Shown here one piece after another: positions 19,241 to 29,780 of a stretch of DNA of 64,000 nucleotides. How positions within the stretch are numbered: the first letter of the stretch is position 1; each line of letters begins with the position of its first letter. The DNA is from an uncultured Bacteroidota bacterium (GTDB taxonomy: Bacteria; Bacteroidota; Bacteroidia; AKYH767-A; OLB10), in assembly GCA_900696575.1 (NCBI GenBank), contig CAADHD010000035.1, positions 1-64,000 on the forward strand, given 5' to 3'. The notes under the pieces are model-generated. The model was given only the letters and a program-made list of their open reading frames with translations, ran no database searches and had not been told where the DNA came from. A program made the position numbers and the translations under genes.

Positions 19241-19570
19241 ATGTTCACCGCTATTGCCATTTTAATGATGATTGCCAGCATATTACTTGTTCTGGCCGTA
19301 TTAGCCCAAAACTCCAAAGGCGGAGGTTTGGCTGCCGGATTTTCTGCAGGCACGCAAGTAATGGGCGTTCGCAAAACAACCGACATTATAGAAAAAATAA
19401 CATGGGGGTTGGCTGTTTCCCTTTTTGTACTGAGTGTTGGCGCAGCCTTCTTTCTGCCTAGAAACCAGACAGCTTCCGGGCCTTCTTCTGCCATTCAGGA
19501 ACAGATTGACCAATCAACCGTTCCTTCCAACCAGGCGCCTCCTATCCCTTCGGGACAGCAACCCGAATAA
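19241..19570 (+). CDS. secG: Preprotein translocase subunit SecG
   Basis: Small inner-membrane subunit of the SecYEG channel. Two transmembrane helices (about residues 3-21 and 54-72) flank the SecG signature LAQNSKGGGLAAGF and the glycine/threonine-rich loop. The C-terminal 30 residues are a Ser/Pro/Gln-rich tail. The length of 109 residues is typical. It is the last gene of the run that begins with the sigma-54 activator. Confidence 0.93.
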   Translation: MFTAIAILMMIASILLVLAVLAQNSKGGGLAAGFSAGTQVMGVRKTTDIIEKITWGLAVSLFVLSVGAAFFLPRNQTASGPSSAIQEQIDQSTVPSNQAPPIPSGQQPE

Positions 19571-19620
19571 TGGTTTTCTGATTTGACAAGTTGTCGGCTT
19601 ATTTGTCAGACTTGCACCTA

Positions 19621-19635
19621 TTAACAACTTGTTAA
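19621..19635. promoter_or_regulatory. 15-bp palindrome upstream of groES, candidate operator
   Basis: TTAACAA-C-TTGTTAA is a perfect inverted repeat with 7-bp arms, 113 bases before the groES start. It is unlike the CIRCE element bound by HrcA. It could bind a dimeric regulator, but no protein can be assigned. Confidence 0.4.
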
Positions 19636-19670
19636 CTGTAAACTTGTCAGAAAAACCGGTAATTACTCTG

Positions 19671-19686
19671 TTGGCATAATTCTCGA
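19671..19686 (+). promoter_or_regulatory. Weak sigma-54-like element before groES
   Basis: TTGGCATAATTCTCGA matches the -24 half of sigma-54 promoters (TGGCA) and has G at -13, but the -14 and -12 bases differ from the consensus TTGC. The implied start would leave a leader of about 50 bases before groES. Suggestive only. Confidence 0.2.
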
Positions 19687-19747
19687 GAGCGGGCGATTTG
19701 AAAAATTTTCACACTAAAATTCTATTAACCATCAAAAACAAAAAATT

Positions 19748-20026
19748 ATGAGCAAAGTATCATTAAAACCACTTGCAGACCGCGTACTTGTTGAAGTAGC
19801 GCCTGCCGAAGAAAAAACTGCCAGCGGCCTTATTATCCCTGACACAGCAAAAGAAAAACCACAGAAAGGAAAAGTGATTGCCGTTGGAAGCGGTAAAAAA
19901 GATGAGCCTATGACAGTGAAAGTAGGTGACACAGTGCTTTATGGTAAATACTCAGGAACTGAAGTTACCATTGAAGGAAAAGAATACCTCATTATGCGCG
20001 AAAGCGACATTTTCGCAGTAGTGTAA
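19748..20026 (+). CDS. groES: Co-chaperonin GroES
   Basis: The 10-kDa lid of the GroEL folding chamber. The 92-residue protein has the family start [11 protein letters not shown], the mobile loop region ([19 protein letters not shown]) and the C-terminal strand [13 protein letters not shown]. It begins an operon with groEL, 53 bases downstream. The 177-base upstream gap contains a palindrome and a weak sigma-54-like element; no CIRCE sequence was seen. Confidence 0.98.
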   Translation: MSKVSLKPLADRVLVEVAPAEEKTASGLIIPDTAKEKPQKGKVIAVGSGKKDEPMTVKVGDTVLYGKYSGTEVTIEGKEYLIMRESDIFAVV

Positions 20027-20049
20027 TCGAATTTATAAGTAGAAAGTAA

Positions 20050-21714
<1,665 letters not shown>

Positions 21715-21763
21715 TTTCGGTGGAAGTTCATAGTTAGTAGAATTAAGATTCCCGGAAATTTAG

Positions 21764-21789
21764 ACCCGCAGAGAAATCTGCGGGTTTTT
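21764..21789 (+). terminator. Rho-independent terminator of groESL
   Basis: A perfect 9-bp stem, ACCCGCAGA (21764-21772) with TCTGCGGGT (21777-21785), closes on a GAAA tetraloop and is followed by a run of T. It lies 50 bases after the groEL stop. Confidence 0.95.
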
Positions 21790-21832
21790 CGTTTATCCTG
21801 ACCGGTAAAACTAAATTCCAATCTTCGCAGCA

Positions 21833-22339
21833 ATGAAGATACTTCTGCTTTCTGATACGCACGGTTATCTGGATGATCAGATTTTAAGTCATGCAAAAGG
21901 ATGTGATGAAATATGGCATTGCGGTGATTTCGGAACGGAAGAAGTTGCCGATAAGCTTGAACAGATTGCTGCGCTTCGTGGTGTTTACGGAAACATTGAC
22001 GGGCAAAAACTCCGTATCCGTTTTCCGCTGATAAATGTTTTTGAAGTTGATGGTTTAAAGGTGATGATGACTCACATAGGCGGATATCCGGGCAGGTATG
22101 CCCCGGGCATCAAATCAAAACTGAAAGAATTAAAACCTCAGCTTTTTATCTCAGGCCATTCGCACATAATGAAAGTAATGCGCGATGCAGAGTTTAACAA
22201 TCTTCTTCACATCAATCCCGGAGCAGCGGGCAGGGAAGGCTTTCATTCGGTAAGAACATTGGTTAAGTTTCAGATTAAACAGGGAAAAATCAATTCGGTT
22301 TTTGCAGTTGAACTGGGTAGCAGGAGTATGAATGTTTGA
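21833..22339 (+). CDS. YfcE/MJ0936-family metallophosphoesterase
   Basis: A small calcineurin-like phosphodiesterase of 168 residues. The metal-binding motifs appear in order: DTHG (residues 8-11), GDFG, GNIDG, THIGGYPG and SGHSH. Family members hydrolyse artificial phosphodiesters; the natural substrate is unknown. It stands alone after the groESL terminator and converges with the DUF1801 gene 47 bases away. Confidence 0.9.
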   Translation: MKILLLSDTHGYLDDQILSHAKGCDEIWHCGDFGTEEVADKLEQIAALRGVYGNIDGQKLRIRFPLINVFEVDGLKVMMTHIGGYPGRYAPGIKSKLKELKPQLFISGHSHIMKVMRDAEFNNLLHINPGAAGREGFHSVRTLVKFQIKQGKINSVFAVELGSRSMNV

Positions 22340-22386
22340 ATTCGGCTTGGTGAAATAAGCATCAAGAATCGGTTGGCGGTCGGCTT

Positions 22387-22827
22387 TCAATTCTTCTTGA
22401 TTTTTGAAATGGTCTTACCAATAGATTTAGTCGGCTTGTCCATATCTTTAATTGCAAAGTCAATGGCTTCCTGTATCAACGCTTTTACTTTGGGGTTTTT
22501 GTAATCGCTTGTTTTCTTTATGTCAATGTGCCTGATTAAATTACCAGTTCCTGTTAAGAGTTTGTTTGGGTCTTTTAATAGAGCTCCTTTGCTAAATCCC
22601 AAGTTTAGGTGGTTTGTATAAATGGGTATCATACAAAAAGCGTCTGATAGCTTGTCAGAGATTGAAAATACTGCTGTCAAGGCGTGAGTGTGATATAGTA
22701 GTTCATTACTGTCGGGATACAATTCCAAAATGTATTCTCTTAAATCTATAAACAAGTCAATTACTTTTTGGTCTTTAAAGTCCAGCAAGAATTGAAAGTC
22801 AGGATGAATGGGTCTTGAATGTTTCAT
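22387..22827 (-). CDS. DUF1801 domain protein
   Basis: 146 residues matching the DUF1801 (YdhG-like, CyaY-like fold) pattern: an N-terminal helix (VIDLFIDLREYILELYP), a central sheet with MIPIYTNHLNLGF, and a basic C-terminus. No enzymatic role is established. It is the last gene of a five-gene operon; its ATG overlaps the stop of the VOC gene by 4 bases. Confidence 0.8.
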   Translation of the reverse strand: MKHSRPIHPDFQFLLDFKDQKVIDLFIDLREYILELYPDSNELLYHTHALTAVFSISDKLSDAFCMIPIYTNHLNLGFSKGALLKDPNKLLTGTGNLIRHIDIKKTSDYKNPKVKALIQEAIDFAIKDMDKPTKSIGKTISKIKKN

Positions 22828-23207
22828 CTTGCTGAATTATCGTATTGCATGGCACAAATCAGGTTTCCTTCGGTGTCTAAAAATTTTGCGATGTAACCTA
22901 CAAAAGGAATTGCCGTCCTGGGCATTACAACTCGTCCGCCATTGCCTTTTACCTTTTCAATAATTTCGTCAATGTTCTCAACACTAATGGTGCATTCCAA
23001 GCCAATTATATTTTCGGGAAGCGGTGAATATTTTCTCGATTGCAATGCACCGATGAGTTCACCGTTTTCTGTTTTGTCGGCCTTTATTTGCAAAAAATCG
23101 TCTTGTCCATAGGAGTTGAAGCCCCATTCAAAAACTCCATCATAGAATTTTTTTGCTCGTTCCATATCATCTATGTGAATGGCAAAGTGCGTTAGTTTAT
23201 TTTTCAT
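22824..23207 (-). CDS. VOC family (glyoxalase/bleomycin resistance-like) protein
   Basis: A single vicinal-oxygen-chelate domain of 127 residues with the two beta-alpha-beta-beta-beta units: it starts THFAIHIDDMERAKKFYDGVF and the second unit ends FLDTEGNLICAMQ. His8 and a Glu near residue 75 are at positions where such proteins bind metal. Substrate unknown. It overlaps the hydrolase gene by 11 bases and the DUF1801 gene by 4. Confidence 0.85.
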   Translation of the reverse strand: MKNKLTHFAIHIDDMERAKKFYDGVFEWGFNSYGQDDFLQIKADKTENGELIGALQSRKYSPLPENIIGLECTISVENIDEIIEKVKGNGGRVVMPRTAIPFVGYIAKFLDTEGNLICAMQYDNSAR

Positions 23208-24306
23208 TCATTTCGTTTTGATTGTCAATACTAGGTTGATTTATTTCTGTTAAAAAATTGATTATTTCTTTATTAAATTCCTTCGGTTTATCCCACCAAA
23301 TAATATGTCCGGCATGCTCGATAAAAACATATTTCCCATTTAATAAATCTGCATATTCATATACAGATGAAAACTCACCTTGGTCATATTGCCCTTGTAA
23401 AACCAGAGTAGGAATATTAAGTTTTTTAATTTGTTCTCTTACATCGCTTACATTTCCGTAGTAATTACTAAAACCGTGTGAGTAACCTCCCGCACCACCT
23501 TCTTCGGGTTTTACACATTTGGGGTCTGCCACCATTCCCTTGGTAAACTTTGATGCCATGGTGTTTGTATAGTCATCAAATTCCCTATCACTTGCCCATT
23601 TAAAATTGAAAGCCATGGCACATAACATGGACATGACCACTCTTGGTTGTAAAAAATCTCTTTCCGTTTGTTCAAACACTTCTACAGGTACCTTAAATTG
23701 ATACTCTTTTGGTGTAGGATAAAGTGTTGCCATATCCACCATGGAACCATCCTCATTCGTTCTGTACGGTTGCAAATCTCCGGGAGAGGAGAGAATCAAT
23801 TTTTCAACTTTATTGGAATGATGAGCAGCAAAATGAGTTGCTAAAATTCCGCCAAATGAGTGTCCTATTAAAATGACCTTTGGGGTTTTTATTTGCGTTG
23901 AGATAATTTCATTTAAATCATTCAAATGCCTTTCAAAAGAATAATCTCTGGGCTTGCGAAGACGGTCGGACAAGCCGGAACCAATTTGGTCATACAGATA
24001 AACATCATAACCCTGTTGAGCCACTTCTTTCATTTGTTGGATAATAGCAGAATGCACATATCCACCGGGGCCACCGTGTAAAAAAATAGTAGGCGCATGA
24101 ATATTTGCCGTGTCTCCTTCAATTTTCGTATAGGCAATTTTATACCCATGTTGCATAGTCCAATACTTGGTATCAGGTCTTGGCTGAATGGGTGTAATCG
24201 TTTGTTTTAATGGGATTAAACTCCAAACAAGAAATATTAATAATATGATTCCAATGGAGCGGAACGTCCATTTAATTATTCTTCGGAATAAGGATTTCGT
24301 TTTCAT
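23197..24306 (-). CDS. Alpha/beta hydrolase, proline iminopeptidase-like
   Basis: 369 residues. A basic N-terminus and transmembrane segment (about residues 14-31) anchor it in the membrane. The hydrolase domain has the oxyanion motif HGGPGG, the nucleophile elbow GHSFGG, and late Asp (QGQYDQGE) and His (EHAGHIIWW) residues that complete the triad. The lid resembles S33 peptidases; its actual substrate is unknown. It is the third gene of the DUF2975-led operon. Confidence 0.85.
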   Translation of the reverse strand: MKTKSLFRRIIKWTFRSIGIILLIFLVWSLIPLKQTITPIQPRPDTKYWTMQHGYKIAYTKIEGDTANIHAPTIFLHGGPGGYVHSAIIQQMKEVAQQGYDVYLYDQIGSGLSDRLRKPRDYSFERHLNDLNEIISTQIKTPKVILIGHSFGGILATHFAAHHSNKVEKLILSSPGDLQPYRTNEDGSMVDMATLYPTPKEYQFKVPVEVFEQTERDFLQPRVVMSMLCAMAFNFKWASDREFDDYTNTMASKFTKGMVADPKCVKPEEGGAGGYSHGFSNYYGNVSDVREQIKKLNIPTLVLQGQYDQGEFSSVYEYADLLNGKYVFIEHAGHIIWWDKPKEFNKEIINFLTEINQPSIDNQNEMNEK

Positions 24307-24310
24307 TGAA

Positions 24311-24526
24311 TTACTTATTGTTTTCTTCTACATACTCAAGAATATCTCCCGGCTGACAATTCAATGCTTTGCAGATGGCTTCTAAGGTGCTGAAACGAAT
24401 GGCTTTTGCTTTTCCGGTTTTTAAGATGGAAAGATTAGAAAGAGTGAGTTCTACTTTTTCAGACAGCTCATTCAGCGACATTTTACGCTTCGCCATCATG
24501 ACATCTAAGTTTACAATGATTGGCAT
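24311..24526 (-). CDS. XRE-family regulator (YozG-like)
   Basis: 71 residues, almost entirely a Cro/CI-type helix-turn-helix (MSLNELSEKVELTLSNLSILKTG) with a short C-terminal helix containing LNCQPGDILEY. This small regulator type is regularly paired with a DUF2975 membrane protein, as here (3-base gap). It probably binds the 8-bp inverted repeat in front of the operon and represses it, with the membrane protein as a possible partner. Confidence 0.9.
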   Translation of the reverse strand: MPIIVNLDVMMAKRKMSLNELSEKVELTLSNLSILKTGKAKAIRFSTLEAICKALNCQPGDILEYVEENNK

Positions 24527-24529
24527 AGC

Positions 24530-25057
24530 TTAAACAGTTAAATCGTTTTCGTTTTGCATGTCAACTCCTTTTTTGAAAATGGTTGCAATGATGTAGATGA
24601 CAGCTCCCATAAGGATGAATGCCTGCGCATCTACCCAGAATTGATTGAGTTGGTCGTCCAATACACCGATATGTGGTGATTGCTTTGCAATGTAACTTAA
24701 CAATCCGATGAATAAGGTGTAATAACTTAAGAGTGTAATTTGCTTGGCAACGAAACTGCTGAATGGTTTTTTCAAATCCATGGTGTGCATTAACCTGATG
24801 ACTATATAAAACAGAATGGCTTTTAAAATGGCAATGGATAATATAAAACTATACACACCGAAAAAGACCAATTTGCTGTCATTATACATTGCAGTTAAGT
24901 CCAGCTTCTGATAAAGGTTTTGGACAAATTCAGGCTTAAACAAACTGAAAAAGAAGTTTACTATTAAGCCACCTGCTTCAATAGACAAGCCGACAAAAAT
25001 GAGCCAAGCCACAGCATATAAGGCCCAGAATACGAAGTTGTTTGTTTTTGACATCAT
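24530..25057 (-). CDS. DUF2975 membrane protein
   Basis: 175 residues with four predicted membrane helices (about residues 9-35, 62-87, 105-124 and 142-160) and little outside the membrane. DUF2975 proteins are typically encoded with a YozG-like regulator; the pair may sense a membrane-related signal, but no function is established. It is the first gene of the five-gene operon and has a candidate operator 37 bases before its start. Confidence 0.85.
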   Translation of the reverse strand: MMSKTNNFVFWALYAVAWLIFVGLSIEAGGLIVNFFFSLFKPEFVQNLYQKLDLTAMYNDSKLVFFGVYSFILSIAILKAILFYIVIRLMHTMDLKKPFSSFVAKQITLLSYYTLFIGLLSYIAKQSPHIGVLDDQLNQFWVDAQAFILMGAVIYIIATIFKKGVDMQNENDLTV

Positions 25058-25093
25058 TCAAGATTTTAAATTGATGCCGCAAAGATAATAATT

Positions 25094-25114
25094 ATTTATT
25101 GATAAACAATAAAT
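25094..25114. promoter_or_regulatory. Candidate operator of the DUF2975-XRE operon
   Basis: ATTTATTG and CAATAAAT form a perfect 8-bp inverted repeat around ATAAA, 37 bases upstream of the DUF2975 start. Its symmetry and position fit a binding site for the XRE regulator two genes in. The surrounding 50 bases are very AT-rich, as in a promoter. Confidence 0.6.
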
Positions 25115-25642
25115 TTATATTGAATTTTATAAAATAACTATCAGCAACTGCAGATACTCAGGGAAATAAGGTTCTGGGGTGGTGTGCTGTGAGTCGCCTG
25201 ATTAGCTAGTCTAAGTTTCCGTATAACAAAACGGTATTTTTAAAGCGATTGTTACGCCACAGACTTAGCTGGAAGTTTGTTTCCTGAGTTATTAAGTTTG
25301 TTTCCGGGAGGCTACATCTTCAGTTCAAGTTAGGTTCAAATTGCTAAAATGAATAGAAAGCCAATGATTATGATAAGGAGGTTCCAGTTTTTGCAGGAAA
25401 GATTACTACAGTGAGTAAATGAACTTTTGTAATTCATGTAGCGGCAATGAAAAGCAACCAATGAACCAACAATGCTAATACCATAAGAAGCTTTGTCATT
25501 CCTGAGCAAGCAGGTATCTGAAATATGCTTATAGCAATATGAGTAAGGTGAGATTCAGGTTAAAGCAGGAATGAAAATGACTTTGGAGATGGGTTTTAAG
25601 AAATTACAAAGAAATTTGACCACACACACACTACTGCAACTT
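25115..25642. other. Gene-free stretch with short repeats
   Basis: No convincing coding region on either strand. It contains a 12-bp direct repeat AAGTTTGTTTCC (25273-25284 and 25294-25305) and a 9-bp inverted pair, TCATTCCTG (25496-25504) with CAGGAATGA (25566-25574). The latter looks like the ends of a degenerate REP-type intergenic element. The stretch lies between an accessory operon and the conserved DUF4293-rho block, so it may be an insertion or deletion scar. Confidence 0.5.
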
Positions 25643-26107
25643 TCATCTTATTCTGTCAGCCGACCGAATTAACTCCTCATCCCTCTGAATTGCTTTGATT
25701 GCCAAACGCAGCAATACAAACTGAAAGATGGGAATATAACTGGCTATCATATAAACCGGATTTTTAATACCTGATTCCTTCCCCATTGAATCAGAAAGAA
25801 AGTAATCGGCAGTAATGATGGCTAAGCAGGGAATAACAGCCATCCAGCAGATTTTAATCTGCATCTTCCTGTTCTGAAACATAAATATGGCAAGTACGAG
25901 CATTACCAATAAAAGAATACATAAAGCCAGCAAAAGGAAGTTTGATTGGATGCTTCCATCCGGGCTCTGCACTCCATGAACCAGCAGTTTATAAATTCTT
26001 TCGCCTTCTTCCGAATCGAAAACTTTTATACTGAACGGAAAGAAAAAATATCCTGCCGAAAGCAATGCGGCAATAAGCAGGTAAACGGTTTGTATCCTTT
26101 GTATCAT
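25643..26107 (-). CDS. DUF4293 membrane protein
   Basis: 154 residues with four membrane helices and the typical N-terminus MIQRIQTVYLLIAALL of DUF4293, a Bacteroidota family of unknown function. The C-terminus is charged and cytoplasmic (RDEELIRSADRIR). It is divergent from rho, 236 bases away, an arrangement common in the phylum. Confidence 0.88.
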   Translation of the reverse strand: MIQRIQTVYLLIAALLSAGYFFFPFSIKVFDSEEGERIYKLLVHGVQSPDGSIQSNFLLLALCILLLVMLVLAIFMFQNRKMQIKICWMAVIPCLAIITADYFLSDSMGKESGIKNPVYMIASYIPIFQFVLLRLAIKAIQRDEELIRSADRIR

Positions 26108-26298
26108 TTTGCTTAAAAATCACGCCAAAGATGAAGAACCGGCATCAAGGAAAAAAATTTCAATTATTTAGCCTTTTTCCCTTAATCGTTCTATTATTGC
26201 AGCACATAAAGAATATAAACCACAGGTTTCCGGCCTGGCAGGTTCGCCCATCCAATCTCTTGTTCACTTATTTATACATCATAAAACAATTTATTCTG

Positions 26299-26317
26299 CA
26301 TTGCCGGTAAGGCAATG
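26299..26317 (+). promoter_or_regulatory. Hairpin in the rho leader
   Basis: CATTGCC (26299-26305) and GGCAATG (26311-26317) form a perfect 7-bp stem around GGTAA, followed by TTT, 26 bases before the rho start. It could take part in autoregulation of rho or be a weak attenuator. This rests on sequence symmetry and position only. Confidence 0.4.
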
Positions 26318-26343
26318 TTTCAAAAAACTAAAAACTATTTTCT

Positions 26344-27927
26344 ATGTACGATGCCGAATCGCTGAGCGAAAAACTCCTTGCCGACCTTAAAGAAATTGCA
26401 AAAAAGGAAGGAATTGAAGGCTACGAAACCCTCCGTAAACAGGACCTCATCAATAAAATTGTGGAACATACATCTGATAACAAATTGGCCGATGATAAAG
26501 CCGAATCATCCAAACCCAAACGCAAACGCATCAGCATAAAAGAAAAAGCTGCTTACGAACCTGAGACAGAAGCTACACCATCCGAAGAAGAAAAAGCCGT
26601 TGAATTACCGGTTACTTCAGCTCCGGTTACTAACAAACCGGCCGAAAATGAAGAAAACGGAACCAAGGAAATACTTGCCCAGAATATCAGTAGTTTCGAT
26701 TCATATACACCTCCCTCACCTGCTCCTCCGGCTCAACAACTGCAGCACCCTAATCAACACCAACCATACAATAAACCCTTTGAGCGCAGAATTGCCGAAC
26801 CACAATACGATTTTGAAAACATCATCTTCAGTGAAGGTGTTCTTGAAATACTAAACGAAGGCTACGGATACCTGCGCTCATCAGACTACCATTATCTGGC
26901 ATCACCAGACGATATTTATGTTTCCAATTCGCAGATAAAGCTCTTTGGCCTTAAAACCGGTGATACCGTGCGAGGGGTAATTCGTCCGCCCAAGGAAGGA
27001 GAAAAATATTTTCCGCTGGTAAAAGTTGATTTGCTTAACGGCCATGACCCAACTGCCGTACGCGATCGGGTTCCTTTCGATTTTCTTACTCCGTTATTTC
27101 CTGATGAGCGCCTCAATCTTTCAGGTAAAGGTTCAACAATCAGCACGCGTATTATGGATATGTTTACCCCGATAGGTAAGGGGCAGCGTGGTCTTATCGT
27201 TGCACAACCCAAAACCGGTAAAACCATTTTGCTGAAAGACGTTGCTAATGCCATTGCGGCTAATCATCCAGAAGTTTATCTCATCATCTTGCTTATTGAT
27301 GAGCGCCCCGAAGAAGTAACCGATATGCAGCGTAGTGTACGTGCCGAAGTGGTTGCATCCACCTTTGATGAGCCTGCAGAGAAACATGTCAAAATTTCTA
27401 CTATCGTTCTTGAAAAAGCAAAACGCCTTGTAGAGTGTGGTCACGATGTGGTTATTCTGCTTGATTCCATCACCCGCCTTGCCCGCGCTTACAATACGGT
27501 AGCTCCGGCATCCGGAAAAATTCTATCCGGTGGTGTTGATGCGAATGCCCTTCAAAAGCCCAAACGCTTTTTTGGCGCTGCACGAAAAATTGAAAAAGGA
27601 GGTTCGCTTACCATCATTGCCACCGCACTTATTGATACCGGCTCGAGAATGGATGAAGTCATTTTTGAAGAATTTAAAGGAACCGGTAATATGGAACTGC
27701 AATTAGACCGTAAACTTTCCAATAAAAGAATTTTCCCTTCAATTGATCTTATCGCTTCCAGTACCAGACGCGAAGATCTATTATTAGACAAAGACATCCT
27801 GCGCAAAATGTATATTCTTCGCAATCACTTAGCTGATATGAATCCAATGGAGGCAATGGAATTCCTGATGGACCGTCTGCGCGGAACCAAATCAAACGAA
27901 GAGTTTCTGGTTTCGATGAATTCTTAA
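26344..27927 (+). CDS. rho: Transcription termination factor Rho
   Basis: Hexameric RNA helicase that ends transcription. The N-terminal helical domain (residues 1-42) is followed by a Lys/Pro/Gln-rich insertion of about 110 residues that is absent from E. coli Rho, then the cold-shock RNA-binding domain (about 160-230, with [14 protein letters not shown]) and the ATPase domain with Walker A AQPKTGKT (287-294). The Q-loop and R-loop regions are intact. At 527 residues it is longer than E. coli Rho (419) because of the insertion, which is common in Bacteroidota. Confidence 0.98.
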   Translation: MYDAESLSEKLLADLKEIAKKEGIEGYETLRKQDLINKIVEHTSDNKLADDKAESSKPKRKRISIKEKAAYEPETEATPSEEEKAVELPVTSAPVTNKPAENEENGTKEILAQNISSFDSYTPPSPAPPAQQLQHPNQHQPYNKPFERRIAEPQYDFENIIFSEGVLEILNEGYGYLRSSDYHYLASPDDIYVSNSQIKLFGLKTGDTVRGVIRPPKEGEKYFPLVKVDLLNGHDPTAVRDRVPFDFLTPLFPDERLNLSGKGSTISTRIMDMFTPIGKGQRGLIVAQPKTGKTILLKDVANAIAANHPEVYLIILLIDERPEEVTDMQRSVRAEVVASTFDEPAEKHVKISTIVLEKAKRLVECGHDVVILLDSITRLARAYNTVAPASGKILSGGVDANALQKPKRFFGAARKIEKGGSLTIIATALIDTGSRMDEVIFEEFKGTGNMELQLDRKLSNKRIFPSIDLIASSTRREDLLLDKDILRKMYILRNHLADMNPMEAMEFLMDRLRGTKSNEEFLVSMNS

Positions 27928-28031
27928 TACGTAATTGATTTTTGAACAAAGTGTTTAGTCAAGGACTTCGTCTCTCAGGTTGTTTGCAATTGCAACAGAT
28001 ATAACAATCGCCTTTCACCTAAGAACCTTCG

Positions 28032-28775
28032 TCAGAGCTTTCTGTTTACCAAATCCAATTCAAGTGCTTTAAGAAAATACTTTTCCCTTCTTACCTGGTT
28101 CAGTCCATTGATATGTTCAATCTTGTGAAGGTCAGTTCCTATAAGGTCAACCATTTTCAAGTCAATCATTTTTTCGGCTGTCTTTTTTGCTTCAATTCCA
28201 TAATAACCGGCAATGGAGTTAGCATTGATCTGCAGCAGAACACCTGCATCACGAAATAATTCATACTCGCTGAACTTCCGCGCCCAAAACGAATAACGTT
28301 CAGGATGAGCAAGGATGGGCTTGTAGCCTTTTATCTGCATGTTGAAAACAATTTCGCGGATATTCTCAGGATAATTGATGAAAGACACTTCAAACAGCAG
28401 ATACTTATTTCCGAAGGTGAGCAACTCCTCTTCTTCCAGTTTTTTTACAAACACATCATCAATATAATACTCGGCAGCCGCTTCGATGGTAATGTCAAGA
28501 TTTTCTTTTGCCAATGCTTCCCTTACGGTTTGCAATCCTCCCAGAATAATTTCGGGGTTATTACGATAATGATCGCTCATAATGTGAGGGGTAGTGATGA
28601 GTTTGCGGTAGCCCAGATCATACAAGGCACGGATCAGGTTTAGGCTGTCTTCTATTGTCTGTGCGCCATCATCAATACCGGGAATAAGATGCGAATGCAT
28701 ATCTGCAGTCAGCGAACTGAAATCCGGCCATTGTTTCGGAGAACCTGAAAAGAGAGATTTCCATTTACCGAACAT
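28032..28775 (-). CDS. CpsB/YwqE-type tyrosine phosphatase (PHP family)
   Basis: A metal-dependent phosphatase of the PHP fold, 247 residues, that removes phosphate from tyrosine kinases controlling capsule or exopolysaccharide export in characterised systems. Metal-binding motifs in order: DMHSHLIPGIDDG (about residue 25), TTPHIMSDHY, AHPERY and GTDLHK. It is the last gene of the nucleotide-sugar operon, 6 bases after the epimerase, so it links sugar supply to export control. No tyrosine kinase (Wzc-like) is in the window. Confidence 0.9.
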   Translation of the reverse strand: MFGKWKSLFSGSPKQWPDFSSLTADMHSHLIPGIDDGAQTIEDSLNLIRALYDLGYRKLITTPHIMSDHYRNNPEIILGGLQTVREALAKENLDITIEAAAEYYIDDVFVKKLEEEELLTFGNKYLLFEVSFINYPENIREIVFNMQIKGYKPILAHPERYSFWARKFSEYELFRDAGVLLQINANSIAGYYGIEAKKTAEKMIDLKMVDLIGTDLHKIEHINGLNQVRREKYFLKALELDLVNRKL

Positions 28776-28781
28776 AAAACT

Positions 28782-29777
28782 CTATTTTAAAAAAGTCTTT
28801 TTAAACCACTCAAATGTAGTTCGGATTCCTGCTTCAAGTTTTACCTGCGGCTGATATCCGAGAAACTTTTCTGCAAGAGAAATATCGGCTAACGAATCGC
28901 GTATATCTCCGGGTCGGTCTTCCCTATGAACAGGCTTTAAACTGCTTCCGGCAGCAGCGGCTATAATGTCAAACAAATTGTTGATGGTTACATTTTCACC
29001 TACAGCCACATTGTAAACTTTGCCGAATGCATTGGCATCAGAACAAAACATGGCTCGCACATTGGCCTGTACGGCATTTTCAACATAAGTAAAATCACGC
29101 GTTTGGTTGCCATCGCCATTGATAAAAGCTGTTTTGTTATGGATCACCGCATCCATAAAAAGAGGTATGGCGGCTGCATAGGGGCCGTTAGGATCCTGGT
29201 TAGGACCAAAGACATTGAAGTACCTGAGGCCTATAACGTTCATACCATAATTCAGGGCAAATACATTAGCATAAAGTTCATTGGCGAGTTTGCTTACAGC
29301 ATAAGGAGACAAAGGGCGTCCTATCCGCTCTTCGCGTTTTGGCAGGTTCGGCTCATCGCCATAAACAGAACTGCTGCTGGCATAAATAAATCGCTCTACT
29401 CCGGCATTCCGTGCTGCATTGATCATATTCAGAAAACCGGTTGCATTGGCTGCATGAGTAGCCAACGGAAAAGCAATACTTCTCGGAACCGAACCCAATG
29501 CAGCCTGATGCGAAACAAGGTTAATTCCTTCACATACTCTATGGCAAAAATTCTCATCGGTAATGGTTCCTTCCACAAATTCAAAATTGTCATGTTTCAT
29601 AAATGGCTCTAGGTTTCTGCGGAAACCATTGCTGAGGTTATCTGCTACCCGAACGAATGCTGCACCATGAGTAAGCAGGTACTCCACCAAGTTGCTGCCG
29701 ATAAAACCCGCGCCTCCGGTTACAAGAATTTTCTTGTTTCGGATATCAGCGGTATGAAAGCGGCAATGAGCGTACAT
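28782..29777 (-). CDS. UDP-N-acetylhexosamine 4-epimerase, TviC/WbpP-like
   Basis: Extended short-chain dehydrogenase of 331 residues with GGAGFIGSN, the SSSSVYG serine motif and YAVSK catalytic Tyr-Lys. The segment HQAALGSVPRS is characteristic of the WbpP/TviC group that epimerises N-acetylated UDP-hexosamines or their uronic acids. Together with the TviB-like dehydrogenase in this operon it could make UDP-GalNAcA from UDP-GlcNAc. The start follows the rfbB stop by 3 bases. Exact substrate is inferred. Confidence 0.8.
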   Translation of the reverse strand: MYAHCRFHTADIRNKKILVTGGAGFIGSNLVEYLLTHGAAFVRVADNLSNGFRRNLEPFMKHDNFEFVEGTITDENFCHRVCEGINLVSHQAALGSVPRSIAFPLATHAANATGFLNMINAARNAGVERFIYASSSSVYGDEPNLPKREERIGRPLSPYAVSKLANELYANVFALNYGMNVIGLRYFNVFGPNQDPNGPYAAAIPLFMDAVIHNKTAFINGDGNQTRDFTYVENAVQANVRAMFCSDANAFGKVYNVAVGENVTINNLFDIIAAAAGSSLKPVHREDRPGDIRDSLADISLAEKFLGYQPQVKLEAGIRTTFEWFKKTFLK

Positions 29778-29780
29778 GGT

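Noticed and set aside
19571-19747. CIRCE element for HrcA before groES
   Set aside because: No TTAGCACTC-N9-GAGTGCTAA or close relative is present.
25200-25280. Integron attC site in the gene-free stretch
   Set aside because: The GTATAAC and GTTACGC segments do not satisfy the RYYYAAC/GTTRRRY core sites, and there is no integrase or cassette structure.
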